From: a virus
DNA length: 39,335 nt
IMG/VR virus record: IMGVR_UViG_3300042892_000922
Coordinates: 1-39,335 of that record
Direction: 5' to 3' (one strand)
A model generated the notes under the pieces. It saw only the letters and a program-made list of their open reading frames with translations, had not been told where the DNA came from and made no database searches. Position 1 is the first letter of the stretch. Each line of letters opens with the position of its first letter. Shown piece by piece: positions 8,943 through 16,417 of this stretch. The translations under genes were made by a program, and so were the position numbers.

Positions 8943-9887
8943 ATGGCAATTAAAAGCAGACGAGCATACAAAGGTGCAGCAGTAGCAAATGCGCTGGATA
9001 CAACTATTGCAGCCGACGCTGTAACCATAACGGTCAAAAGCAACTTCTCTGGATGGGACACTACGGGTACCCCGTTCTTCTGCGTTATTGACCCTGGCAC
9101 CACTAAAGAAGAAAAAGTTTGTGTCGTATACACGGGCACTAACACGTTGGCTATGGTTGACCCTGCTGCTACTTCTAGTTGGACAACAGCAGGTAACTAC
9201 GTTGCTGGGCGTGGAGTAGATAACACTACTGCCCGTGCACATGATGCTGGTGCCGTTATATATCCTGTGTTTACAGCATATGAGGCAAACGAGGCAAACG
9301 AACTTGTTTCCAAGTATGCGAGCACGGGTGCGATGGTCTATCAGGATGCTTCCAGTTTTGCTCAACTTGCGATTGGTACGCAAGGGCAAGTGCTCGCAGT
9401 TAACACGGGGGCTACTGCACCACAATGGAAGAACGTTGTTGACGTTGCATTGCAAGGACCTCAAGGTACGCAAGGACCCCAAGGCTCGCAAGGACCTCAA
9501 GGCTCGCAAGGTGCTACTGGTCCTCAAGGAAGCCAAGGACCACAGGGTGCTACAGGAAGTCAGGGAGCAACGGGCAGCCAAGGAGCAACTGGTCCTCAAG
9601 GTTCCACTGGACCACAAGGTACACAAGGACCTCAAGGCGCAACAGGCGCAACAGGCACCGCAACATGGAAGTACGGTTCAAGCGTAGTCAGCATGGTTTC
9701 TGGTTCTGCTGCCGTGACACATGGGGTAGGAGCAACACCATCAACAGCAGTTGTATCAAATGGTGACAATAGTGCTTTGTCTGCTTCGTTTGAAATTGCT
9801 TCGTTGGATGGGACTTATATAAACGTAAGGCAAATCGGCGGGACAGCAACAACTTCTGTTCGTGTAAACTGGATAGCAATTCCCTAG
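8943..9887 (+). CDS. Collagen-like tail fibre with N-terminal attachment domain
   Basis: 314 residues; TAGGAG lies upstream of the ATG. Residues ~15-120 form a beta domain containing [12 protein letters not shown], the same small-domain pattern as in the adaptor-like protein at 6180. Residues ~170-238 are Gly-X-Y triplets (G-P-Q, G-S-Q, G-A-T). The C-terminal ~75 residues (V-T-H-G-V-G-A-T-P ... V-R-V-N-W-I-A) form a compact tip of a type common in fibres. This is probably the fibre bound to the preceding tail protein. Confidence 0.85.
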   Translation: MAIKSRRAYKGAAVANALDTTIAADAVTITVKSNFSGWDTTGTPFFCVIDPGTTKEEKVCVVYTGTNTLAMVDPAATSSWTTAGNYVAGRGVDNTTARAHDAGAVIYPVFTAYEANEANELVSKYASTGAMVYQDASSFAQLAIGTQGQVLAVNTGATAPQWKNVVDVALQGPQGTQGPQGSQGPQGSQGATGPQGSQGPQGATGSQGATGSQGATGPQGSTGPQGTQGPQGATGATGTATWKYGSSVVSMVSGSAAVTHGVGATPSTAVVSNGDNSALSASFEIASLDGTYINVRQIGGTATTSVRVNWIAIP

Positions 9888-9900
9888 AAAGAGAAACATC

Positions 9901-10131
9901 ATGGTCAAAGTACAAACAATCGTTCTCCGAGTCGCAGGCGTATTCGGCTCATCCGCATTAGCAGCCGTCGCTGGTGGTGCCATCTTCGGTGTAGAACTAT
10001 GGAAATCAGCCGCAATAGCAGGCGTAGTCTCAGCCTCCAAAGTAACCGAGTCATTGCTTCGCTCATGGTCTGAAGATGGTGTGCTTACTAAAGAAGAAGT
10101 TGCAGCAGCGTTCGGTAAAGCGAACAAGTAG
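9901..10131 (+). CDS. Putative holin
   Basis: 76 residues. A hydrophobic Ala/Val/Gly-rich segment (about residues 8-42) can span the membrane once or twice, followed by a charged C-terminus ending in an E-E-V-A-A-A-F helix. Its size, hydrophobic profile and position at the head of the lysis region resemble small actinophage holins. A holin would make the membrane lesion that releases the downstream endolysin. Confidence 0.6.
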   Translation: MVKVQTIVLRVAGVFGSSALAAVAGGAIFGVELWKSAAIAGVVSASKVTESLLRSWSEDGVLTKEEVAAAFGKANK

Positions 10132-11266
10132 AGTAGCAATAGCCCTTTCGGGGGCGCTGCTTATCCTGTTTGCTGTACGACCTGCCCATGCAGAGAATCT
10201 AGTAATCACCCAACCAACAGATTTTTGGTTTCATTATGATGATACGACTACCTTCAACGCCCGTACATACGACATACCGAACCACCCTTCAGACCCGCAA
10301 CTATGGCTCTATAACTCTGAAGGTACCCTCATATTCACTAACGACGACTACTATGGTTTACAAAGTCGTATACAAATCCAAGTAGAACCAGGCTGGTACA
10401 GACTTAAGGCAGGAGTTTGCTGTGGTCAACCTGACGTATGGCGTAGCGGTAACGGGTGGAACCTTGACTACGAATTATCTGTTGAAGGCGTAACGGATTC
10501 TCCTACAACCACTGAGCCTGCCACCACAACGACTAGCATTGAGGAATGGCAGACGACAACGAGCACAATAACTCTTACAACCGTGCAAGAGACTACCTCA
10601 CTACCTTCTACGAGTTCGCCAACATCGTCCACAACTACGACAACACTGCCTACCCCGACCACGACAACATCAACTACGTTAGCCCCGACTACGACGGAGC
10701 AGAGTACGACCACAACGGTCACCCCGTCATCCCTGTTGACTACGACGAGTTCGCTGATGTTGCCTACTACATCATTGCCGTCTACGAGCACGACAACTAC
10801 GACGGTATCCCCACCAGTGAGAACGACCACGACCCAAGTCTCAACCACTACGACTGGTACGCCCACAACGACGACTGTGGTCACCGCCCCAACCAGCACC
10901 GCCACTTCCGTTGCTACGAGTACGACTACGACGACGACGACAACTACGACGGCTGACACCCCTGAGGAGGCTGTAGCCATCCTTGAATCCTTCTCTGACC
11001 CTGTGGCAGTAGACGCAGCGATCACCCAGATTGCAGACAACCTAGACACCTTGACCACAGAGCAGTTGGATGAGATTGCTGCTGTCGTAAGTAAGGCACC
11101 CAAAGCGGTGAAAGAAAAGTTTGAATCCGAAATCAACATCTTCGGTGGGGGGCTAGATAACTACACTCCTGTGGGGTCAACCGTCAATGTGGGGGAACGT
11201 CGCACCCTTGTGGTTATTGGGGCTGTGCTTACAGCCATGCCAGTAATCGCCCCAAGAAGAAAGTGA
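10076..11266 (+). CDS. Secreted mucin-like Thr-rich protein with C-terminal membrane anchor
   Basis: Up to 396 residues. The start is uncertain: ATG at 10076, or TTG at 10100 behind AAGAAG; both overlap the holin gene. A basic n-region, a hydrophobic core (A-L-S-G-A-L-L-I-L-F) and A-H-A/E give a clear signal peptide. A globular domain of ~115 residues follows, then ~150 residues of Thr/Ser/Pro-rich mucin-like linker, then a helical domain. The last ~20 residues are a hydrophobic helix ending in R-R-K. The layout resembles actinobacterial cell-surface proteins, so host origin is possible. It may alter the host surface or aid lysis; the function is unknown. Confidence 0.75.
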   Translation: MVCLLKKKLQQRSVKRTSRVAIALSGALLILFAVRPAHAENLVITQPTDFWFHYDDTTTFNARTYDIPNHPSDPQLWLYNSEGTLIFTNDDYYGLQSRIQIQVEPGWYRLKAGVCCGQPDVWRSGNGWNLDYELSVEGVTDSPTTTEPATTTTSIEEWQTTTSTITLTTVQETTSLPSTSSPTSSTTTTTLPTPTTTTSTTLAPTTTEQSTTTTVTPSSLLTTTSSLMLPTTSLPSTSTTTTTVSPPVRTTTTQVSTTTTGTPTTTTVVTAPTSTATSVATSTTTTTTTTTTADTPEEAVAILESFSDPVAVDAAITQIADNLDTLTTEQLDEIAAVVSKAPKAVKEKFESEINIFGGGLDNYTPVGSTVNVGERRTLVVIGAVLTAMPVIAPRRK

Positions 11267-11278
11267 TAATCTCTACCT

Positions 11279-11449
11279 ATGCGTAAGTACCTTGCCTCCC
11301 TCTGCACCCTGATTGTGGCTGCCTGTTCCAGCGCATACATCATCATCACTTTGTCGGGCGACACCCGTACCCAAGCCCTTGGTATCACAGGTATTCTGCT
11401 TACTTGTACTGCTATCCTCATCGCTATTGAACTGAAAGAAGACGAATGA
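11279..11449 (+). CDS. Small two-helix membrane protein, holin-like
   Basis: 56 residues. Two hydrophobic stretches (about 5-26 and 34-51) are separated by a short polar loop, with a charged tail E-L-K-E-D-E. A V-A-A-C near residue 16 resembles a lipobox, though the second helix makes a simple lipoprotein unlikely. It overlaps the endolysin start by ATGA, which favours a lysis role such as holin or antiholin. Confidence 0.65.
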   Translation: MRKYLASLCTLIVAACSSAYIIITLSGDTRTQALGITGILLTCTAILIAIELKEDE

Positions 11450-12042
11450 AAAATGTTGGACTTTCTAAGATTCGGAAAAAACAAATGAAATATCCTTACA
11501 AGAAACTTGTTGTGCCTGCTGAGATAGAAAAACTCGGCAACGGCAAACTCAAGCCAGCGATGCTTGCCTCTGTGAAATGTGGCGGGAAAATGTATACGCC
11601 TGTCGCAGCAAAGTTCAACGAACTGTATGACGCAGCCCTTGCAGCAGGTCACAAACTCCGCAACGTGGGCGACTACCGTTCCTTTGAAGCACAGTTAGGT
11701 TTGTTCAAAGAACGTTACCGTCCCGCTGAAGACCGTGACTGGGAGGATAAGAAGAAAGGTATTCTTTTGGATACCCAACGTGTCAAGCGTACATATGAGA
11801 ACCAAACATGGTTGCTACGCAACGGGTTCTCACCGTGCTCAACCCCAGGCAAATCAAATCACGGTTTCGGTTTGGCTATTGACGTTGGTGTAGAACGTAA
11901 AGGAAAACTTGTTGCTCTCGCATCAGACAAGAAGGGTGCAGAATGGATGTGCGCTAACGCCCCCGAATTCGGGTTCTACCTACAATCAGATGACCCTTCC
12001 AGTCGGGAGTTTGAAATCTGGCATTGGCAGTTCGCAGGATAA
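11446..12042 (+). CDS. Endolysin: M15 / VanY-type D-Ala-D-Ala peptidase
   Basis: 198 residues. It carries the M15 pattern: Y-R-S-F-E-A-Q near residue 78, then S-N-H-G-F-G-L-A-I-D-V (zinc His and Asp ligands, about 139-149), then E-I-W-H-W (catalytic Glu and third zinc His) close to the C-terminus. This family cuts peptide stems of peptidoglycan. It has no signal peptide, so it would need the neighbouring holins for release. Translation is probably coupled to the upstream membrane gene by ATGA. Confidence 0.88.
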   Translation: MKNVGLSKIRKKQMKYPYKKLVVPAEIEKLGNGKLKPAMLASVKCGGKMYTPVAAKFNELYDAALAAGHKLRNVGDYRSFEAQLGLFKERYRPAEDRDWEDKKKGILLDTQRVKRTYENQTWLLRNGFSPCSTPGKSNHGFGLAIDVGVERKGKLVALASDKKGAEWMCANAPEFGFYLQSDDPSSREFEIWHWQFAG

Positions 12043-12044
12043 TC

Positions 12045-12131
12045 ATGGGCTTCCTCGGTTTTATGGGGTTCGCTGTGTTTGGCTTGGTTGCTATCCATTT
12101 CTTTTTAGATTGGTTGATGGGTGATGATTAA
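12045..12131 (+). CDS. Very short membrane protein
   Basis: 28 residues, almost entirely one hydrophobic helix (F-L-G-F-M-G-F-A-V-F-G-L-V-A-I) with an acidic end. It begins 2 bp after the endolysin stop and overlaps the next ATG. The arrangement supports a real lysis-cassette gene, although the length makes it uncertain. Confidence 0.5.
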   Translation: MGFLGFMGFAVFGLVAIHFFLDWLMGDD

Positions 12132-12240
12132 AGGTCTTGCTTCTATCGCAGCGTTCGGTGTGCTTGTGTTCGCTGTCGCTATCGGCATCTTTGAAGTGTT
12201 GCACCGTACACAATCTGAAGACTGGCAGATGTACGAGTGA
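12124..12240 (+). CDS. Short single-span membrane protein, lysis cassette
   Basis: 38 residues: one transmembrane helix (about 4-24) followed by a short polar tail. It overlaps the previous gene by 8 bp and the next by a GTGA junction. Dense coupling with the endolysin and a holin-like gene suggests a holin partner or spanin-like accessory; the role is unproven. Confidence 0.55.
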   Translation: MIKGLASIAAFGVLVFAVAIGIFEVLHRTQSEDWQMYE

Positions 12241-12413
12241 ACGAAGCAATCGTTGTCGCCTCTATCGCAGCCATTGGTGGTGTCCTTGCAGCCCTAGTTC
12301 AGGGCTTAAGAAAGGAAAACCGTAACGACCATGCGCTTGTATCCAACAGTCTTAACAGGATTGAAATAAAGTTAGATAACCATATTGACGACCACCTCAA
12401 AGGTGATGTCTAG
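12237..12413 (+). CDS. Holin-like protein: one membrane span plus amphipathic tail
   Basis: 58 residues from a GTG inside a GTGA overlap. A transmembrane helix (about 4-22) is followed by a cytoplasmic segment with a heptad-like N-R-I-E-I-K-L-D-N-H-I-D-D-H. That layout resembles the second holin-type proteins of actinophages (DUF2746-like). It probably works with the endolysin. Confidence 0.6.
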   Translation: MNEAIVVASIAAIGGVLAALVQGLRKENRNDHALVSNSLNRIEIKLDNHIDDHLKGDV

Positions 12414-12433
12414 GGTGTAGAGTGGCTGGTCTT

Positions 12434-12577
12434 ATGACCATTGAAACGCTCCAAGACATCCGCCATTTTCTCACCCGTGTAGTCGCTCATGGTGATGAGC
12501 AAACCCGCCTATTAGAATCAGTTGACAGGCTTGATGCGTTCATTCACGCCATGCAAAAGGTACGCCAAGCAGCGTAA
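12434..12577 (+). CDS. Small helical protein of unknown function
   Basis: 47 residues from ATG 12434; an in-frame GTG at 12422 would add four residues. The sequence is predicted helical, with charged and hydrophobic residues alternating (T-L-Q-D-I-R-H-F-L-T-R). No membrane span or motif is seen. It sits between the lysis genes and the small zinc proteins. Confidence 0.45.
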   Translation: MTIETLQDIRHFLTRVVAHGDEQTRLLESVDRLDAFIHAMQKVRQAA

Positions 12578-12591
12578 GGTAGGCTGAAATC

Positions 12592-12702
12592 ATGCCAGTT
12601 TTGTACTACTGCCTTGATTGCGACACCGCTTGGACAGCCAGCGAAGGTCGCTATTGCCCCGTCTGCAAACAAGAGGGAGCAGAGGAACATGGAACAGAAT
12701 GA
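12592..12702 (+). CDS. Mini zinc-ribbon protein
   Basis: 36 residues with C-L-D-C ... C-P-V-C, a minimal two-knuckle zinc ribbon. The C-terminus is acidic. It overlaps the next gene by 14 bp. Such mini ribbons are frequent in phages and may bind nucleic acid or a protein partner. Confidence 0.6.
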   Translation: MPVLYYCLDCDTAWTASEGRYCPVCKQEGAEEHGTE

Positions 12703-12973
12703 GACTACGTTTGAAATGGTTTGTGTCCGATGGGCTGACGCTCATGCGGGCGAAGGTCACTGGTCTTTGTTAGAAGATGAAGATAGCGGTGAACACATTG
12801 TTGAAACGGTAGGACTTTTGATACCACCAACCGAGGGTGGGAAGAAAGAACATTTGACTATCGCACAGTCTGTTAGCCCCGATGGTTTCGTTGACCACGT
12901 AATTTTTATTCCTGTGTCAATGAGCAGGAGTGTGACTTTTCTCACACCACGCACAAACCCCTTGACAATGTAA
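12689..12973 (+). CDS. Conserved-type phage protein of unknown function
   Basis: 94 residues from the ATG at 12689, chosen because AGAGGA lies just upstream; a start at 12614 would overlap the zinc-ribbon gene far more. The pattern W-A-D-A-H ... T-V-G-L-L-I-P-P ... F-V-D-H-V-I-F-I-P-V recurs in short actinophage proteins. Its 3' end contains the CRP-type site and the -35 element of the next operon. Confidence 0.65.
   Translation: MEQNETTFEMVCVRWADAHAGEGHWSLLEDEDSGEHIVETVGLLIPPTEGGKKEHLTIAQSVSPDGFVDHVIFIPVSMSRSVTFLTPRTNPLTM
12931..12946. promoter_or_regulatory. CRP/GlxR-type palindrome upstream of the recombination operon
   Basis: TGTGACTTTTCTCACA is an exact TGTGA-N6-TCACA. It ends 15 bp before the TTGACA at 12962, so its centre is at about -58 from the inferred start. 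The consensus is that of CRP-family activators in actinobacteria. Confidence 0.65.
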
Positions 12974-12990
12974 CACCCCTTCTGTACTCT
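12962..12990 (+). promoter_or_regulatory. Candidate promoter of the recombination operon
   Basis: TTGACA (12962-12967), a 17-bp spacer and TACTCT (12985-12990). The -35 is perfect and the -10 fits the looser actinobacterial TANNNT. It overlaps the 3' end of the preceding gene and lies about 35 bp before the exonuclease ATG. The weak -10 with a CRP-type site upstream would suit an activator-dependent promoter. Confidence 0.6.
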
Positions 12991-13024
12991 CTCCCCTGAA
13001 ACGTATAACAACGAAAGGGGAGAC

Positions 13025-13981
13025 ATGAGTCTTCAACGATACCGAATATCAAAACCTGAACACGGCAGCCAAGACTGGTTGAACATCAGGTTCCGTGACG
13101 AACAAGGGAACAAGCGTGTGAGTGCATCAGCAGTCGCAGCAATCTACGACTTGCACCCGTTCGTGCCGAGAGACACCTACGCAGCAGAACTGCTCAGTGA
13201 CGTTGCACCTGTACCCATCCCACCCAACCCTGCAATGGAACGAGGCAACCGTCTTGAACCATTCGTGTTGGAATGGGCAGCCGACAAACTTGGTATCACC
13301 TTTGATACACCCGAAGAAATGTTTGTGGTCAACACAGACGGTGGTGCACGTATGGTGTCCACCCTTGACGGCTTCCACGAGGACGGTGACATCCGTAAGG
13401 TGCTGGAAATCAAAACCACTACCCGTCCTTGGGAGGGGCAACTGCCTGACTACTGGCGTATCCAAGGTGTACAGCAAGCCATCTGTGCTGACGTAGATGA
13501 GGTGACATGGGCAGTCTTTGACCCGTCGTTGTCGCTTCACCTGCACGTACAGCCTGTGCCTGACGCTGAGAAGCAAGAGCACATCAAGGCAGTAGAACTT
13601 TGGTTGAACGCTATTGACATGGACATGACACCAGCAGGAGTCAAGTGGTCATACGAAACGATTAACCGCCGTTACGCTAAACCTGAGGCACGTACAGTTG
13701 AGTTACCCTCCGACGCAACTGAACTTGTTGCACGACTTAAGCACGTTAAAGCAGAACTTAAGTCCTATCAGGAACTTGAAGATCAATTAAAAGCAGAACT
13801 TTGCGAGTTGCTTGGCGACGCTGATACTGGTACCGTTAACGGTACAGTCGTTGCGACTTGGAAGGGACAGACGAGGGACAGCCTTGACATCAAGGCGTTC
13901 AAAGCAGCCTGCCCTGACATTGCAAAAGAATTCTCACGACAAACAACAACACGTACATTGCTCTTGAAAGGGGCTAGATAA
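13025..13981 (+). CDS. YqaJ-type recombination exonuclease
   Basis: 318 residues after a strong GAAAGGGGAGAC leader. The PD-(D/E)XK core is visible: G-N-R-L-E-P-F-V-L-E (about 77-86), T-L-D-G with the metal Asp (about 117-120), L-E-I-K-T-T with the E-x-K pair (about 130-135), then Q-G-V-Q-Q. The C-terminal part is a Leu/Glu/Lys helical region. YqaJ nucleases resect double-strand ends and work with a phage annealing protein, which follows with a one-base overlap. Confidence 0.85.
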   Translation: MSLQRYRISKPEHGSQDWLNIRFRDEQGNKRVSASAVAAIYDLHPFVPRDTYAAELLSDVAPVPIPPNPAMERGNRLEPFVLEWAADKLGITFDTPEEMFVVNTDGGARMVSTLDGFHEDGDIRKVLEIKTTTRPWEGQLPDYWRIQGVQQAICADVDEVTWAVFDPSLSLHLHVQPVPDAEKQEHIKAVELWLNAIDMDMTPAGVKWSYETINRRYAKPEARTVELPSDATELVARLKHVKAELKSYQELEDQLKAELCELLGDADTGTVNGTVVATWKGQTRDSLDIKAFKAACPDIAKEFSRQTTTRTLLLKGAR

Positions 13982-14640
13982 TGGAAGATAATAAGCAAGC
14001 ACTATCAAACATCCTCACTAAGTATGGGGTGCCTGACCCGAAAATTGTTGGCAAGTTGCCACGCAAAACAAAAACTGGTGGGACAATCCATTTGGATTTT
14101 GTCGGTCACGCTGACATCACAAAATTTTTGATTGAAACCGACCCGAACTGGCGTTGGGTACCGATTGAATGGAAAGACGGGCGACCTGCTATCCATGTTG
14201 AGAACGGCATGGCTACCATGTGGGGCGAACTCACTGTCTTAGGACAAGCACGGCTGGGTGTTGGTTCAGTTGAAGCGAACAAACCCGATCGGGACAAGGA
14301 ACTTGTGAGCGATTTTCTCAGGAACGCAAGTATGCGTTTCGGATTCGCAACCAGCCTTTGGGCAAAATCCGAATGGGAGGACTTGGAGAATAGCCCTAGT
14401 CCAACACCAACCAACAAGCCCGTACCTAAGGCAGCACCTAAGCCTGAGCCAGCAACAGACGGGTTTATCAGCAACGAGCAACGCCAGCAACTACAGGCTG
14501 CTTGCGCCAAGGCAGGCATCGCACCAGAAGTCATGGCACAAAACGCAGGCTTAGACTGGAACGGCGACATCAAAGACTCCGACATCCCAGCCCTACGTGC
14601 AGCGTTCAAAGAACTCAAAGAGTTTAAGGAAGGTGCATGA
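13981..14640 (+). CDS. Single-strand annealing protein, Rad52-like (Sak3/DUF1071-like)
   Basis: 219 residues. The segment D-F-V-G-H-A-D-I-T ... D-P-N-W-R-W ... G-E-L-T-V-L-G-Q-A-R-L-G-V-G ... F-L-R-N-A-S-M-R-F-G (about residues 37-120) matches the core I associate with Rad52-like actinophage annealing proteins. A Pro-rich linker (about 140-158) and a small helical C-terminal domain follow. It should anneal single strands made by the upstream exonuclease. The one-base overlap (TAATG) supports a functional pair. Confidence 0.75.
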   Translation: MEDNKQALSNILTKYGVPDPKIVGKLPRKTKTGGTIHLDFVGHADITKFLIETDPNWRWVPIEWKDGRPAIHVENGMATMWGELTVLGQARLGVGSVEANKPDRDKELVSDFLRNASMRFGFATSLWAKSEWEDLENSPSPTPTNKPVPKAAPKPEPATDGFISNEQRQQLQAACAKAGIAPEVMAQNAGLDWNGDIKDSDIPALRAAFKELKEFKEGA

Positions 14641-14831
14641 TGGCTAACAAACGAACCGTTGACCCCGACTCGCTTGAACCATCAGTCAAGATTGTTGGGC
14701 TACGCCTTACCAGTAAGCAACTCCAATACATTGAGATGCTATGCGAGCAGGAGAAGTGTTCCCGTTCAGAGTTGTTCCGTCGCCTACTTAACCGTGAGGC
14801 ATACAAGGCGATGGAGCCACAACCGTTTTGA
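14637..14831 (+). CDS. Ribbon-helix-helix DNA-binding protein
   Basis: 64 residues. A strand V-K-I-V-G-L-R-L-T is followed by helix K-Q-L-Q-Y-I-E-M-L-C and helix S-R-S-E-L-F-R-R-L-L, the CopG/Arc-type RHH fold. These proteins dimerise and bind tandem or palindromic operators. It starts by overlap with the annealing gene (AAGGAAGG upstream). It is the only clear classical repressor-sized regulator in the window besides WhiB. Confidence 0.75.
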   Translation: MMANKRTVDPDSLEPSVKIVGLRLTSKQLQYIEMLCEQEKCSRSELFRRLLNREAYKAMEPQPF

Positions 14832-15160
14832 ACTTAAGGCATGGGAAACTAAACACATACAAACGAGATGGATGTCGTTGTGACCTATGCAAAGAAGTAG
14901 GTAGCAAATACAATGCCACCCGTTACCGCCCGCAGTTCCGTCTTCCGATAGCGCCTATTCTTGAGTGTTTGGATTCTAGTCAGAACACTAAACGTGTGAG
15001 GTTGGAGCAACGTTATGGGGAACGTGGCGTGACTATTGGTTTCGCTGACCGTTTCTGTATCAGCATGGGCAAGCACCCTTGGGAAGTTTACGGTGACTTA
15101 TGGTTCCAAGATTTATGGGACAAGGAGAAAAAGAATGAGCAACGAAATAAGAATCGGTGA
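14828..15160 (+). CDS. Small putative zinc/DNA-binding protein
   Basis: 110 residues from a TTG start that overlaps the previous stop. The N-terminus has H-G ... Y-K-R-D-G-C-R-C-D-L-C ... Y-N-A-T-R-Y-R, a Cys/His cluster common in small actinophage proteins. The C-terminal half (G-V-T-I-G-F-A-D-R-F-C ... K-H-P-W-E-V-Y-G) looks like a small helical DNA-binding domain. The regulatory or nucleolytic role is unknown. Confidence 0.6.
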   Translation: MNLRHGKLNTYKRDGCRCDLCKEVGSKYNATRYRPQFRLPIAPILECLDSSQNTKRVRLEQRYGERGVTIGFADRFCISMGKHPWEVYGDLWFQDLWDKEKKNEQRNKNR

Positions 15161-15383
15161 TTATTACCCTGACATAGACAAAGATGGATATGTGCGTATC
15201 CATCAGTATGACTTGGGTCAGTTGATTAAACAGGCTAACGGTGCATACAACATGGTGAAAGACGTAAATGCTTTACTGTTAGACATTTCACGCTGGCGTA
15301 GAACGGCAGAAGTATTGGCTCGTGAGTTAGGCAAAGTTGAATACGCCCTTGCTGAATACGAGAATCAGAAAGATGGGCTATGA
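15135..15383 (+). CDS. Small protein of unknown function
   Basis: 82 residues from ATG 15135, chosen for the AAGGAG 7 bp upstream. An acidic N-terminus precedes a long helix (about 40-80, with K-D-V-N-A-L-L-L-D-I-S-R-W-R-R-T-A). It overlaps the upstream gene by 26 bp and the next by ATGA. No family is recognised. Confidence 0.55.
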   Translation: MSNEIRIGDYYPDIDKDGYVRIHQYDLGQLIKQANGAYNMVKDVNALLLDISRWRRTAEVLARELGKVEYALAEYENQKDGL

Positions 15384-15715
15384 GCAAAGCAAAACAAAAA
15401 GGCACAGCAGCAGAGACAGCAGTTGTCAACTACCTGAAAGATAACGGGTTCCCTTACGCTGAACGTCGTGCATTGCATGGCAACCTTGATAAGGGTGACA
15501 TCACAGGGTGTGGACCAATCGTGTTTGAAGTGAAAGACCACGCCAAGATCACCCTGTCTGCATGGTTAAAAGAACTGGAAGAAGAGATGGTGAACGCCAA
15601 CGCTGGTACTGGTGCTGTCATTGCGAAGCGTCGTGGCACCACCAAGGTGAAAGACTGGTATGCAATCATGCCCGTGTGCCAACTGGTTGACTTACTTAAG
15701 GAAGCAGGTTACTGA
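15380..15715 (+). CDS. Holliday-junction-resolvase-like PD-(D/E)XK nuclease
   Basis: 111 residues. K-G-T-A-A-E-T-A-V (conserved Glu, about 7-15), then L-D-K-G-D-I-T-G (Asp, about 36-43), then V-F-E-V-K-D-H (E-x-K, about 47-53) and a following helix are the layout of Hjc/archaeal-type resolvases and related small nucleases. In a phage without a replisome it could process recombination intermediates before packaging. The start overlaps the previous gene by ATGA. Confidence 0.75.
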   Translation: MSKAKQKGTAAETAVVNYLKDNGFPYAERRALHGNLDKGDITGCGPIVFEVKDHAKITLSAWLKELEEEMVNANAGTGAVIAKRRGTTKVKDWYAIMPVCQLVDLLKEAGY

Positions 15716-15855
15716 TGGGTTGTACTTGTAGCGTTAACTTCACTTGGGAATCGGGTCCTTGTAGTTCTTGTAGTGGCGAGTACCCATGTGAAGGTGGGTG
15801 CGGTGAACAAGCCTGTGACTGCATATGCGACGAAGAAACAGACGAGGACGAATGA
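15715..15855 (+). CDS. Cys-rich mini protein
   Basis: 46 residues with nine cysteines (residues 3, 5, 16, 19, 25, 29, 34, 36, 38) and an acidic tail. The density fits a small zinc-cluster protein. It starts inside the TGATG junction of the resolvase-like gene and overlaps the next gene by ATGA. Function unknown. Confidence 0.55.
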   Translation: MGCTCSVNFTWESGPCSSCSGEYPCEGGCGEQACDCICDEETDEDE

Positions 15856-16343
15856 CAACTATAGTTACGTTAGAACCTTGGGAATATGAATGGGCTTGCT
15901 CCATTGGTATCCGCAGGTTCACGGCGAACTGGAATAAAAAAGATGCGTCGCACTACAAAGCGGAACTGATGGAAGACAACCGAACAGCACAGGTAGCAGC
16001 GTGTATAGCGGAACTTGCTGTTGCTAAAGCAATTAACCACTACTGGTCGGGGCACGTATGGTCTGGCACCGAACATTCTAAATATAAAAGTGTTCCCGAC
16101 GTTGGCACTAACATTGAAGTACGTCGGGTGCGCAAAGGCACTACAGCAGCAGTGCGCAAACACCAATTAGGTATGGGTCTAAAACTTTTTGTTGCTTACC
16201 CTCAGCCACCTGAGTTCAGGGTTTGTGAGATATGGGGCTGGATGGATTACGATGAAGCATGGCAGTTAGGAACTCCGTCTTCGTATGCGCCTGATACAAC
16301 ACGCCTCATTGAGCGAAGCAAGTTGTTCGTTCTTCCCTGCTAG
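15852..16343 (+). CDS. Phage protein with possible nuclease-like fold
   Basis: 163 residues from the ATG overlapping the previous stop. An A-C-I-A-E-L-A-V-A-K-A-I helix is followed by V-P-D-V-G-T-N-I-E-V-R-R-V, reminiscent of PD-(D/E)XK folds (Glu ... Asp ... E-x-R instead of E-x-K), then strand L-F-V-A-Y. The substitution of Arg for Lys makes catalysis uncertain. It ends the first tightly linked part of the recombination operon. Confidence 0.55.
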   Translation: MTTIVTLEPWEYEWACSIGIRRFTANWNKKDASHYKAELMEDNRTAQVAACIAELAVAKAINHYWSGHVWSGTEHSKYKSVPDVGTNIEVRRVRKGTTAAVRKHQLGMGLKLFVAYPQPPEFRVCEIWGWMDYDEAWQLGTPSSYAPDTTRLIERSKLFVLPC

Positions 16344-16417
16344 ACTCATCTAATCCGTTTAACACTTGGAGGTCTATGGAAACAAACTAACCCTTGCCGT
16401 CTATGAAAGGAGCCACC

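Noticed and set aside
8931-9635. 234-residue opposite-strand ORF under the second collagen-like gene
   Set aside because: Ser/Leu/Cys low complexity that mirrors the Gly-X-Y codons.
10468-11139. Val-rich opposite-strand ORF and Asp/Tyr-rich plus-strand ORF (10546-10956) in the Thr-rich gene
   Set aside because: Both are frame shadows of the ACN-type Thr codons in the mucin-like linker.
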